A stretch of 64,000 bases of DNA from Excoecaria cochinchinensis (Eukaryota; Streptophyta; Magnoliopsida; Malpighiales; Euphorbiaceae), in NCBI GenBank assembly GCA_947683425.1, contig CANTUQ010000043.1, positions 11,270,501 through 11,334,500 of the forward strand. The letters are read 5' to 3'. The notes beneath the pieces were generated by a model. The model saw nothing but the letters and a program-made list of their open reading frames with translations, made no database searches and was not told the DNA's origin. The translations under genes were made by a program, and so were the position numbers. Shown here piece by piece: positions 11,413-22,861 of the stretch; positions within the stretch are counted from its first letter, which is position 1, and each line of letters opens with the position of its first letter.

Positions 11413-12079
11413 GAGCGTCATGTTCCGCCACTGTCCTACATAGCTCTCTCAAATAATACCTCCCCATAACACTAAACTAACCCTTAGCCCAAATGACACA
11501 TATCCAAACACCTCAAATTATTCAATTTGTCAAGAATTATTTAGTATTTAGACAGTCATTCAAATACCATTTATATACGAAAGATTCATTTCATTTTCAG
11601 TTTATATCACACTTAACAAAATCATTTAATTCAATCTTAACATCGCATAATAATTTTAAACCATAATTAAGTCTACTCGAGGCTCGAATCATTAATAGCC
11701 CAATAAACCTTCTGTACATCGGCACATACGTGCTACCTTTATTTTTAACAAGCATACAAGCTTTATCAGAATCTCGGTTAATACATCATCTTTTATGTAT
11801 AAATAAGTTTCTATGATTTGGTTTGGACTTGGAATGGTATTCCAAGCTTCCTATGTATCCCAAGGGATTGTGAATCAGAACCCTGTAGTTCTAAAGGTTC
11901 AATATACAAAATTGTAGCATTTTCACTTATAATCCATTAACATATCATATCATGCCACTTCTAGATTTATTCGGAGGTGTTCAACTCATTAAGCTTTTAA
12001 GTACTTTAGTGCTTATTCATATTTATAACCTTAATCACTTGTATTCCTAAGTGGTGACCATTCATTTACTCTTTATAAA

Positions 12080-14130
12080 TGTCACACCCCGTTTGCCCCC
12101 TAGTAGAATGGGTCATTTATGTGAGTATGTATTTGTATGTGTTCGGCATATCATAAGGGCATTTTGGGAATATTGCATGTTTTATTGGGTTTCGTTAGCA
12201 TGTGGATGCATGTATGGCATTAGAGTGTGAATTAGTTGGGAAATGTTTGTATGTGCATGAGCATATCATTGTAGGGTGTGAGTAGTGGTGTGGGGGTTAT
12301 GTACTCTACTCACACATTAGTAGGGTGTTTTAAGTTGGGAGTGCATAGTGTGTGTGTTCATACCATGGTAGGGTGTGAGTGATTAATCTCCACCAATAGG
12401 GAGTTGACACTTGTCTAGGGTTAGGAAAAGAAAAAGAAAAAGAAAAAGCAAAAGGGAAGGAGGCAGAACTGCTCTCCATTCCCGTTACCCCTCTTTCCCA
12501 CTCTCCTTCTTCCTTTTCTCTTCCTTAGAAACCCTAGCTTAGATTCAAGTGACTGTTGGTGGAAATTAACCGTCTCCTTGCATTCCTTTGGTAAGTTATT
12601 GCATTTTTCATCTTGTTTTCCTTTTTGTTCATCTTCTTCTTCTTGATTTCAGGGTTGAGATTTAATCTAGGGTTTGTTCTTTGTTTGTTCTTGGTGGGTT
12701 TGTGTTTAGCTAAGCCTCCTCGCAATCCCAAGGGGAAAGAGAAGGCTGAGAGTAGTGGAACCAAGTGTGATTGAAGCTAGGGTTACAGGTTTGGGAAAAT
12801 TGTATTTACTGGATTTTTGTTGTGTTGATTAGCTACTGTGTATTTATTTTATTTGATTCTTTTGATGAGGATTTGATGTATTGATATTGCATGTTGGGAT
12901 TTGAATGAATGGGTTTTGGTTATGGTTAATGCATGAAAGATTGAGACCTTGAAAATGGAATTGATGAGAATTTGAGCTTACTATCATGTTTTCTGGGTTT
13001 TGGATATTTTGAAGTTTTAATTTGGCTATTCCCTATTTTGGATGGGTAATTGTTACAGAAGTGATTTTGTATTAATTATGTTGGTTTTTGCTTGCTTGAG
13101 GAAGCTAATTCCGGTAAGAATGATTTGGATTCGAGTTGGGTTATTTTCTGGGAATTCTTCAGAAATCGATCGGGGAGGAAGAGGGCTGTGAGCCGCTCAC
13201 GAGACGTAAGCAATGCTCACGATGCGTGAGCAAAACTCACGAGTCGTGAGCAACGTTCACGAGTCGTGAGCAATGCTCACGAGTCATGAGCAACCCTCAC
13301 GAGTCATGAAGGTTGCTCAGGACTCCTTTGGGTCCTTCTGCCGCAAGCGCGACTGAAGTCGCGACCGCGATAGTGATTCTGTCTCGCCCTGTTTTCTCCA
13401 CATGACCAGTTTTTATAAAAACGATTTTCAAATGACTTGGGTGGCTTTTTCCTCTACTGGGTGCTAAATTACTTTGTTTATACGAATGATTATCATAGTT
13501 TAATAATGATTAATAATATGTAATTGTGACACATGTTACATGAATGATGCGTTATCCATGAGAAATTATACGTGTTATTTTGGAATATGTATTGGGTTAT
13601 ACATGTCTTATTATGATTTCTTAATATGAATGTGAATATAATTATGTGTTATACTTGGAAATATGATTGAATGATGCATGACCTGCTAGAGTCAAGTAAG
13701 TGGATAGTTAGGCATGCCTAATAGAGTCTTTTAGCTGCAGCCTCAGTTCAGTTTGGACCCCAATCAGGTCCCCGTTTGGTTCCTCGCGAACCCCTCAGTA
13801 TCGGATCTTATTTAAGGTCCCCTCAGTAAAATGTTTTGAAAATGATAAAGTAAGATGGTTTTCGATTCGTACCCGTAAGGTACTGTCAGTTATCGATTCG
13901 TACCCATAAAGTACTGTCTATATACTTGTTATCCACTATTATGAGCCAGCAGGTGTTATGTGTTCTGTCTACTATGTATTACTCCGATATGATTATGCAA
14001 ATGTGATATTCAAATGAGTCTAATAATGAGATGTATATTCAGTTAATATGATTATGAACATGAGTATGTGATGCGGAATGTATGGCTTTAATATGCAAGC
14101 ATGTTATATATATTTGCAATCATTTTGACC
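12080..14130 (+). mobile_element. Truncated Tekay-type LTR
   Basis: Begins TGTCACACCCCGTTTGCC at 12080 inside the LARD-like LTR. It shares with the solo LTR at 54529-58288 the GGCATGCCTAATAGA block (13711), the gtttggttcctcgcgaaccc block (13774) and the CGATTCGTACCCGTAAGGTA repeats (13863-13920). It stops near 14130, before the stem-loop and LTR end, where caulimovirid sequence begins. No TSD can be assigned because the far end is missing. No protein-coding signal. Confidence 0.75.
13186..13320. repeat. ~21-bp tandem palindrome, CTCACGAGTCGTGAG
   Basis: Six to seven copies of a ~21-bp unit whose core CTCACGA(G)TCGTGAG is its own reverse complement. Copies vary (CGATGCGTGAG, CGAGTCATGAG). It occupies the same relative LTR position as the hairpin cassettes of the other Tekay-type LTRs. 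Confidence 0.9.
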
Positions 14131-14134
14131 ATGA

Positions 14135-15916
14135 TTGCAAAAAGGTCAGCCTTTGACCATGACCATAGACCCAGACTTAGGTATAGAAAATAGACCGAAC
14201 ATTCTGTCCCAGTCTAAATTCAATGCCTCTACTGTCTATGAATGGAACATAGATGGTATGTCTGAGTATAACATCCTTAGTCTTCTACAACAGATGACTA
14301 TGGCCTCCAACGCTTACAAAACCCAAACCAGTACACCTGATAGAGCCATTGCCGAACTGCTCATTGCAGGATTTTCAGGTCAACTGAAAGGATGGTGGGA
14401 TTATCATCTCACTGCCCAACAACAACTAGAAATATTAGGTGCAATTCAAACCTTAGAAGATGGAACACCCATTCTCGATGAGATAGGTAACCCCATACCT
14501 GATGTTGTAGCAACCCTAATCCATACGATTAGTCTACACTTCATAGGTGATCCTTCTCACTTAAAAGACAAAAATGCAGAATTCCTTTCAAACCTTAGGT
14601 GTAAGAAGCTTTCTGATTTTCAAAATTACAAAACTACTTTCTTAACTAGGGTAATGCTTAGGGAAGATTCCAATCAACCGTTTTGGAAAGAAAAATTCCT
14701 TGCTGGCCTTCCTACCCTTTTAAGAGAAAGAGTCCGTAGTAAAATCAAAGAAGCTTTTGGGATTAACCAAATTCCTTATAACCATCTAACTTATGGGGAA
14801 TTAGTTAGTTTCACACAAAAAGAAGGTTTAAAAATTTGCCAAGATTTAAAACTTCAAAAACATTTGAAATGGGAAATGAAGAAAACTAGGCAAGAACTAG
14901 GATCATTCTGTAAACAATTCGAAGTCTCCACAGAATGTCAAGCAAAAACCTGTGGAGGTTCCTATTCTAAATCCTACAAAAAGCCTCATAAACGATTTTC
15001 TTCAAAACCCAACAAACAAGAGTTTTATAAAAGATCCAAACCACAAAAACATTATAAGAAAATATCTTTTAAGAAACCCTTCAAACCAGCCTTCAAACAA
15101 GTCACTTGTTTTAAGTGTGGCAAACCTGGCCATACCTCAAAATATTGCAGGCTTAACAAAAAACTTCATGAGTTGCAAGTTGAGGAAGAAATAATACAAA
15201 AAATTGAAGCTATCCTCATTGAAACATCAGAAAGTGAATCTCAAACAGAATCATCAGAAACAGAAGATTCTTTTCAAAATGATGAAGTTGCTACCCTTGA
15301 TTCCTCTAGCAGTGAATCGGGTAGTAGTTTCAAATCTTTAAATGTTTTAACAAACGATCAAGAATTAATTCTTGATATCATCAAACAAGTGGAAGATTCA
15401 AAACTTCAAAAAGAAATCATTGAAAAACTTTTGAAGTCCTTTGAACCAAAATCTCTAAAACCTTCCACTTCCAAACTTATTCCAAATAGTACTTATGATC
15501 TCACTAAAATCTTAAGTACTAAATCAAAAGAAAAACCTCCTGTGACAATTCAATCGCTTCAAGAAGAAATTAAAATTGTCAAACAAGAGCTAAAAACTCT
15601 TAAAGAAAAACAGGAGAAAGATTCAAACCTTCTTCATAGTCTTTTATCACAAGACTCCAGTTCTAATGAGAACGAAAATGAAGAAAAAATTGAAAATGAA
15701 ACTGCTGATCTAGACTTAGAAAATAAAATTCAAAGTTTAGAAAATGCTCCAAATGATTTCTTGTTTATTTTAAGGGAAATTACTACAATAAAATATTTGG
15801 TAAAAGTTTCCATTGTTTTTCCAAATGATTTCAAAATTGATACAGTTGCTCTTTTTGATACAGGAGTAGATTTAAATTGTTTAAAAAGCTGTATCGTCCC
15901 AAAAAGATTTTTTTGA
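14135..15916 (+). pseudogene. Endogenous caulimovirid (plant pararetrovirus): coat/zinc-knuckle region and protease start
   Basis: A long open frame (593 codons; first ATG at 14159) resembling the coat-protein part of petuvirus- or florendovirus-like polyproteins. It contains a YEWNIDGMSEYNI stretch near 14240, GQLKGWWDYHL near 14380 and LSDFQNYKTTFLTRV near 14608-14655. A lysine-rich basic region follows, then a CCHC zinc knuckle (CFKCGKPGHTSKYC, near 15108-15150) that would bind nucleic acid. After a Ser/Glu-rich acidic linker it ends in the aspartic protease start, with the catalytic DTG near 15858. The movement-protein part usual upstream is absent. The frame is lost at 15916 beside a run of T (15908-15914). 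It is an old genomic relic. The exact genus is uncertain, as is whether the first residues belong to the viral frame. Confidence 0.8.
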
Positions 15917-17629
15917 GAAAACTTCTGAAAAACTTGTCGCGGCTAACAACTCCGACATGGGAATTAAATTTAAAACAGAAGCTTCCATCCAAAATGGTAG
16001 CATCTTCATCAAAACTCCTTTTGTTTTACTCGAAAATATAAGCCATACGGTCATTCTAGGGACTCCATTTATCAATATGATTACTCCCTATTCTGTCACG
16101 TATGATGGTATTTCTTTTAAAACAAATAGAGAAAAAATTATTTTCCCTTTTGTTGAAAAACCCAGAACAAGAAATCTCAATCTTTTAAAAGCTTGTTCTA
16201 TTTACAAAAATGATTTGAATTGTATAATTCAAGGAAAGCAAAAACATTTACAATTTCTCAAATAGGATGTTTCCCTTTTCAAAATCCAGAAAGGATTAGA
16301 AAATGATTTGGTAAAACAAAGAATTTCCGATTTTCAAAAGTTAATTGAAAATGAAATTTGTTTGGATTTACCAAATGCCTTCTGGAGCAGAAAACAACAT
16401 ATGGTTGATTTACCGTATGAAAATGAATTTTCAGAAAAACAAATTCCAACAAAAGCTAGACCAATTAAAATGAATCATGAACTCGAAGAATATTGCAAAA
16501 AAAGAGATACATGATTTAAAACAAAAGGGTCTAATCACAGAATCCAGATCTCCCTGGAGCTGTGCAGCTTTTTATGTTAACAAAAACTCTGAAATTGAAA
16601 GAGGCACGCCTAGGCTTATAATTAATTACAAACCATTAAACAAGGCTTTAAAATGGATTCGGTACCCGATTCCCAACAAAAAATATCTTTTGGAAAAACT
16701 GCATTCTGCATTTGTTTTTTCAAAATTTGATATGAAATCAGGTTTTTGGTAGATACAGATTGAACCAAAAGATCGTTACAAAACTGCTTTTACTGTTCCG
16801 TTTGGGCAGTATGAGTGGACGGTTATGCCGTTTGGTTTAAAAAATGCTCCTTCAGAATTTCAAAGAATTATGAATGAGATTTTTAATCCTTTTTCAAATT
16901 TCTGTGTTGTTTATATCGATGATGTTCTTGTTTTTTCATAATCAATTGAACAACATTTCAAAAACCTCAGGACATTTTTCAATGTGGCAAAGAAAAATGG
17001 ACTTGTTGTTTCAAAAACAAAAATCTCTCTTTTTCAAACGAAAATTCGTTTCTTAGGTCATTATATTTCCCAAGGAACAATTACTCCAATTGAGAGATCT
17101 TTAGCCTTTGCGGATAAGTTTCCAGACAAAATCCTAGACAAAACCCAACTCCAAAGATTTTTGGGTAGTCTGAATTATGTCCTAGATTTTTGTCCCAACA
17201 TCAACCGTTTAGCAAAACCTTTGCATGATAGGTTGAAGAAAACCCCTGTTGCTTGGTCTGATGAACATACCAGTATAGTTCAACAAATTAAGAAACAGGT
17301 AAAAGAAATTCCATGCCTACATTTAGCTGATCCATTAGCACCTAAGATTGTTGAGACTGATGCATCTGACTTAGGTTATGGAGGCATTTTGAAACAAACA
17401 GTGGGCGGGAAAGAGTGCATAGTCCAGTTCACTTCAGCACATTGGAATGATTATCAGAAAAATTATTCTACAATTAAAAAAGAAATTCTTTCAATTGTCA
17501 TGTGCATTTCAAAATTCCAAAGCGATTTACTAAATCAGAAGTTCTTGCTTCGGATTGATTGCAAATTCGCTAAGGAAGTTTTACAAAAAGATGTTCAAAA
17601 CATCGCATCAAAACAGATTTTTGCCCGTT
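15917..17629 (+). pseudogene. Endogenous caulimovirid: protease, reverse transcriptase and RNase H remnant
   Basis: Continues the preceding relic with several frame changes and stops. The rest of the protease (VILGTPFI near 16050) is in another frame. RT motifs follow: RLIINYKPLNKAL near 16610, SKFDMKSGFW near 16720, FGQYEWTVMPFGLKNAPSEF near 16800-16860 and the catalytic YIDDVLVFS near 16912-16938. Stops follow the FW and VFS motifs directly. An RNase H part (VETDASDLGYGG near 17350, then FLLRIDCKFA near 17540) runs to 17629, where it ends within the domain at FARW and LARD-like LTR sequence resumes. The TDAS motif and the SKQIFARW ending are caulimovirid-like. No inclusion-body/transactivator gene and no integrase are present. 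At least three lesions make it non-functional. Confidence 0.82.
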
Positions 17630-18325
17630 GGAGCCCATAGATCTAAATTTAACTTATGACTATTTCTGAGACATTTTTAGATCTATGTCTTAAATATCCA
17701 ACGGCTCTAGTTTTATACAATTTGGAGTTCTAAAACACTAGTTAAAGCCTAATAACCAAAGAGGGGTCAAGTGTCCCAACACAGTTTTTCAGCAAATCCT
17801 ATTCACATGCACATTTTTAACAAATTAAAGCCAACACTCACTACCATCATCATAAATAACACATATCATTTAAATACACCGTAAATCACATTATTCATCA
17901 TCAAAACTCATAAAATAAACATAATTTCCAAACCTCATTTTCCTTTGCTCCAATAAGCTTAATTGGCTGCTCATCCATTGGCTTTCTCTTTTTTTTTTCT
18001 TAGCTTTCCATGATTCTCCACACAAAACAAACCAAAATTTAGAATTTAATTCCAAATCACAATTAAACTCCACTCACGTGGAAGAGAAAACAAGAGGAAG
18101 AAGGAAAAGAACCAATTACTTACCTTTCTTAACAAATACTTTCCATCCAAATCTTAAAAACTTAAAAAAATCCCCAAATCCAAATCTGTAATTTTGAATC
18201 TTAAAGAGGGAGAGAGAGAGAGTGAGTGTGAATGGCATTGGAAAAGGAAGAAGAAGGCTTTCAATTTTTGCCCCCTTCAAAACGTCTATCTCTCTCCTTT
18301 TATGCCTCCTTCAATTCAATCTTAT

Positions 18326-18347
18326 CCCCCCCCCCCCCCCCCCCCCC
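18326..18347. repeat. Poly-C tract, 22 C
   Basis: Uninterrupted run of C where the sister LTR (near 25986) has only CCCCC, so the expansion is later than insertion, or an assembly artefact. Confidence 0.95.
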
Positions 18348-18946
18348 GATGCCAAGTGTCACTTTCCTATTGGTCTATTTTAGATTTTTATGTTAAACTT
18401 CCTTTTAAATCCTTCAACTCTTATTTCTTCTTGCATTTGACATATAACTTTATTATTCTCAACATTGGTCATCTATACTTACTCAATTAAGTCCTAAATT
18501 CATACTTCACAATTTTACAATTGGCCGCACTTGCCGAAACTTTTATATTAATACCGAATTCATCCTTTCGGCACACCCAAACTTAAATAAATTTGGCATA
18601 ACCCTAATCCATTCTCATAAATTGGCCCTCATGGTTACTTATTTCATTCAAATATATCCATGTATGCAAAATGACCAAATTACCCTTAACCTTTTCAAAT
18701 AATACCGGTCACATCCTTTACTACAATTAACTATTTCCATCCTTCAATTACATATTTTTGGTCACCAAAATAATTCTTTTAGTGTTATTTAAGGCATAAC
18801 AACATAATTGTCCAATTTACCGAAACTTATGAATTAATGACGGTTGTGTCCTTTTTTATACTTCCATCGCTAAATCGAACACATTCAGTTTCCACTTCAC
18901 CCTAAACATGCCTTAATGCGGTTAGAGTTTATTTTGGGTCCTTACA

Positions 18947-20062
18947 ACTCTCTCCTCCTTAAAAGAATTTCGTCCTCGAAATTCACTCATATCCAATTAT
19001 CTAAAAACCAAACTCGTTATCACTAACATTCATAGACGTTAACTTTACACTATCAAAATAACATATACATTTTCTTTGTAACTTATTATCTTTCATTCAC
19101 TATACCCTTATGCATAACACGTTTCACTATTTCCAGATTACTTCCAAATCAATCAAAATCATCATATCACTTGTGTTTTTATCACTGTTCAGAAATCCAA
19201 TCATATACACTTTACTTTTCACATAATCCACCTTACTACTTCCTATCTCATAGCATAGTTATAAACCATTTCGGTGTTTACTTAAAATTCTTATTTTCCT
19301 TATTCCCAATTGTTACTATTTAGAAACAATAGTAGCCTGCTTGGGAAATTATCGATATTGCTATCCAAATAGCAAGTCATCTCATTCAAATCAGCATCAA
19401 CTGTCATTGTCACAGTATGCCACCTTGCATCATCATCATACAGTTCAAATTTCTTACTAAAAGTAAGGATCTCCCAAAATTTGAGTTATAGATCGTTTGC
19501 GTTCTATCATAATTATGACCCTAATGTCATTCTCATCTCTTATTGTTTACTTCGTTGTCTTTAAACCATTTACACTTTAATCATTCAACAATGACTTACC
19601 TCCCAAATTAACATATCATCAAAATGCCTTTCTGATAAATATTTACACATTCACTAAATTCTTTCCTTGATCAAAATAACTATAATATTTTCCTCCCAAA
19701 GTACCAATATCACTGATCATAATTTGTCTATCACATATGAAACATCACATATATTTTACAGTACTTATCAATGAACCACTTTTACAAAAGTTCACAGTAT
19801 TATACACTCTTATAAACAAGTTCAAATCTATAACCAATAAGTCAATCTAGGCAAATACAAATTTCATTCTTCTCAAAACATACCAAAATCTTATTACATT
19901 TTATACCTTAACTCATTAACAAAGAAAGGTCAAACCCATAAATTCTACAAACACATATCTCTTACTCATACTTATACACATTCAGTGATCCTCCATTTAT
20001 TTCTCTTATCAATTTCTAATTCAGATCATTAACTCCTTATCACACTCACTTAATTTTGTTAC
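18947..20062 (-). other. 3' interior of the LARD-like element
   Basis: Begins with the polypurine tract (18947-18962, minus AAGGAGGAGAGAGT) and TTCGAGGACGAA (18967-18980), the last recognisable remnant of Tekay pol. The rest is AT-rich and shows no protein homology on either strand. Confidence 0.7.
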
Positions 20063-20915
20063 TGTAATAACCCAAAGGGTACCCTAGAAGAATTGCAGTA
20101 TTAATTGTATGTTATAGAGTATCATAGTGATGGTCCAGGTATAAATTATGAGTTAGTAAGGATATAATTGAAAGAGAAAATAAGTTATTAAAGGTAGAAT
20201 TTTGGAAGAGGGATTAGATAGCATTTGACCAAGGAGTTAAATGGAATTTTTGACAAAAATTGACATGTGGCTTTAGAGGGACACCTATCATGAGTCAAAT
20301 GATATATATAGAGAGGATTTATTAGTTAGTTCGGCCAGCTTTATCCCTTCATCCCTCTCCCTTACGTTTTGCATTTCCTACAATTTTCATCTTCTTGTTC
20401 TTCTTTTTTTCCCATTTGATTTATCTTGAGCTCTAATTTTGGATTGGTTTGAAGATTTTGTAAGGGATTTGCAAGGTAAGTGATTTGATGTACTAGTGTT
20501 ATCTCTTTCTTCTTCCAATTATATTTTTGATTTAAAGTGAATTAAGTGTATGGTTGGTTGATTTTTATACAAGAAGCTATTGACAAGAGAAAAGACAAGG
20601 GCAAGGACAAGGTGTGAGCAAGAAGAGAAGTGGTCAAGCTGCGTTTTGAGGTCAGAATCGTGTGTGGTTTAGTTAGATGTATGTGTTGAGCTGTTAATAT
20701 ACTTGATGTTGCTAAATGTATGATTAATGATTAGGAATTTAAGTGCTTTGATATAGTTCAATAGCTCTCTTAGTTGATAAATTGATTATAACTTGTTATT
20801 ATTGAGTAATTTGAAGTGTTTTTGAGTGTTTAAGTTGTGATAGTTGTTGTGGTTTTGAGTTGGATTAAAAAAGGATTGGAAACAGCTGGGTTTCTAAGTG
20901 TAAATCTAGGTGTTG

Positions 20916-21230
20916 AGTCACACAGCGGTCAAAAATTCCTAACCGCCGTGTGATCGCATTCTACATATGTTATTTTGCCTATCCGAAGGGTCTCATAGCG
21001 GTCAGAGATTCCTAACTACCGTGTGATCGCATATGGATGTTTAGGTACGCCTCTATCGTGAGCGTGACCATCCTTAGGTCACACTGTGGTCAGAGTCTTC
21101 CTTACCACCTTGTGCATCTTACATAGCGGGTAGGAGTTTCCTGACCGCCGTGTGAAAGCATTCTATTTGCATTTTTTGGACTTTATGTGTGTTACACGGT
21201 GGTCAGGATTTTGTGAGCGCCGTGTGACCT
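20916..21230. repeat. Hairpin cassette, CACACGGCGGTCAG type
   Basis: About five imperfect units, each with an arm like CACAGCGGTCAG and its inverse TGACCGCCGTGTGA around an AT-rich loop (for example 20920-20955 and 20992-21030). Paired arms are better kept than the spacers. Confidence 0.85.
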
Positions 21231-21791
21231 CTGTTTTTTAGATTTGAATTGTGAAATAAGTGCCTTTTGAATACATGTAGAGTACTTGGTTTAGTTTATG
21301 TGCACAAGCCTGAATGGTCATAGTAGTGGATAGATAAGCATGCTTATAAAGGGTTAGAGTGCAGCTGCCAGTGTGGCATCATTTGTGCCTAGATGTTAAA
21401 TATCTTGGGTATTCAGTTATTGAGTTAGGTCTCCATATGTTTTGATACTGTTAACTAGTATCCAGAGTACCCGTATCCACCATTGATGTGAATTCAGGCT
21501 ATTAAATGTTCTGTATTTTATATGAGATGTAGTGGAGGTTATTCTATATTTATACCTCTACATGACAGCAATAACATGTTAAATATACACGTATATGAAT
21601 ATATGTTAGAGCTAGTAAAATGTTATCACTTACGTATGTGATGTTTGCATGAGAAATTGTTAGAGTAAGAAGTTATATGCATAAATGATTATATGTTATT
21701 TTTAAGTTATTATGTGATAAGCATGACAATTGATATGCAGTGTGTGTTATTTTGTGACTTCGGTAGAAGTCTTTTGTTCTATTTATCCCCA

Positions 21792-21809
21792 CTAAGCATT
21801 ATCGCTTAG
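21792..21809 (+). other. Conserved LTR stem-loop
   Basis: CTAAGC-ATTATC-GCTTAG followed by CACGGGTGTTTTCTCGTGTAGG, in which CACGGG and CTCGTG can pair a second time. Confidence 0.8.
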
Positions 21810-22136
21810 CACGGGTGTTTTCTCGTGTAGGATTCAGGTTCGGTTCAGAGGTTTGCAAATCTGCAGGCCACTAGGATTTGGAGCTTGGGTAGAGTTCTTT
21901 TTGGTATATGATAGAGTTTCCTTGTATTAAGCAACATCTTGTTATGTAAAGAGAACTATAGTACATGAAGTGTAAATTTTTAATTGTAATTATGACTGTA
22001 ACATGGATAACAATATTTTGTAATATTTGAACAATGATATTTTATTATATGTATAGTTTAAAAGTTTGTTAATACAAGTATGTTTTTGATAAATGAAGTT
22101 TCTTTATGTTAATGTTAATCTTTTTCCTTCTGCAAT

Positions 22137-22156
22137 AATGTATGTATGTATGTATG

Positions 22157-22190
<34 letters not shown>

Positions 22191-22194
22191 TGTG
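22137..22194. repeat. (TATG)n microsatellite
   Basis: About 14 TATG units with one TATA interruption, near the end of the solo LTR. Confidence 0.97.
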
Positions 22195-22260
22195 TTTATA
22201 CGTTTGAGTGTGGGTAACGCCCTGGTATCCTCCTAGTGTGTATTGGGGTGTTACAGTTAC

Positions 22261-22841
22261 ACCCAATGCACATCCTGTCAGCTTCCTATCACTTGAGGCA
22301 AATGCACATGTTTGATGTTCATTACAAATTAACAACTGATGTTAATGCAATGGATGTTGCATGATTCATGTATGCAGAATGATGCAATGTATTAATGCAG
22401 TTCATATAATGGCAATGCATGTTGCCCAACCCCCATTATATATCACATTCAAATATTTGCTCTTATCAATAAGGTAGCTGACAGGTGTACAGAGTGTCAC
22501 AATCCTTAAAATACTTCCAATCGTCGAAAATCCAACACTATCTAAACCCTTATTGCATATTCCCCTCAGGAATAACTTATGCATAACTTATGTTATACTG
22601 TAAACAATCTCTAAATAGAATCTCCATAGCTACATCCAATACCTTATTAACAAAATACAAACTACCATTAGACTGATCATAACTTATCAGGTACCACTCT
22701 TAACCATCTCATTGATGATATAGTCAATGTCTATTCATTCCTACCATATTACTTATACAAAAACTAGTATTTTCGTATTGGCCAATGCAAACACTATACA
22801 AACTCATTTCTAAACTCTAGTTGTCCAGAACCGACTAAATC
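22261..22841 (-). other. 5' interior of the LARD-like element
   Basis: This is where gag would start in a complete Tekay element, since the primer site is next to it. All frames are short, and none shows the gag core seen at 4557-5311. Confidence 0.65.
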
Positions 22842-22857
22842 TATGCTCTGATACCAC
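22842..22857 (-). promoter_or_regulatory. Primer binding site, initiator tRNA-Met
   Basis: Minus-strand TGGTATCAGAGCATAG, four bases past the LTR end at 22862. Confidence 0.88.
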
Positions 22858-22861
22858 TAAA

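Larger units (their letters stand above)
9997..18946 (-). mobile_element. 3' LTR of the LARD-like element, split
   Basis: Its sequence is 9997-12079 and about 17630-18946; it aligns with 22862-24955 and about 25291-26599. The part matching about 24955-25290 is missing at the interruption. In the minus orientation it begins TGTAAGGACCC (18946) and ends GGGATGTTATA (9997). The two LTRs differ at many sites, so insertion is old. A run of 22 C at 18326-18347 replaces a short CCCCC in the other LTR. Confidence 0.82.
20063..22255 (+). mobile_element. Solo LTR, Tekay-type (2193 bp)
   Basis: Begins TGTAATAACCCAAAGGG and ends GTATTGGGGTGTTACA. Perfect TSD GTTAC lies at 20058-20062 and 22256-22260. 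It has the shared layout: hairpin cassette (20916-21230), GCATGC block (21338), TACCCGTATCC (21468) and stem-loop (21792-21809) with CGTGTAGG. A pyrimidine-rich stretch near 20390-20420 and ggtaagtga near 20474 could be a transcribed leader with a splice donor. It carries no primer site and no coding region. Confidence 0.9.
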
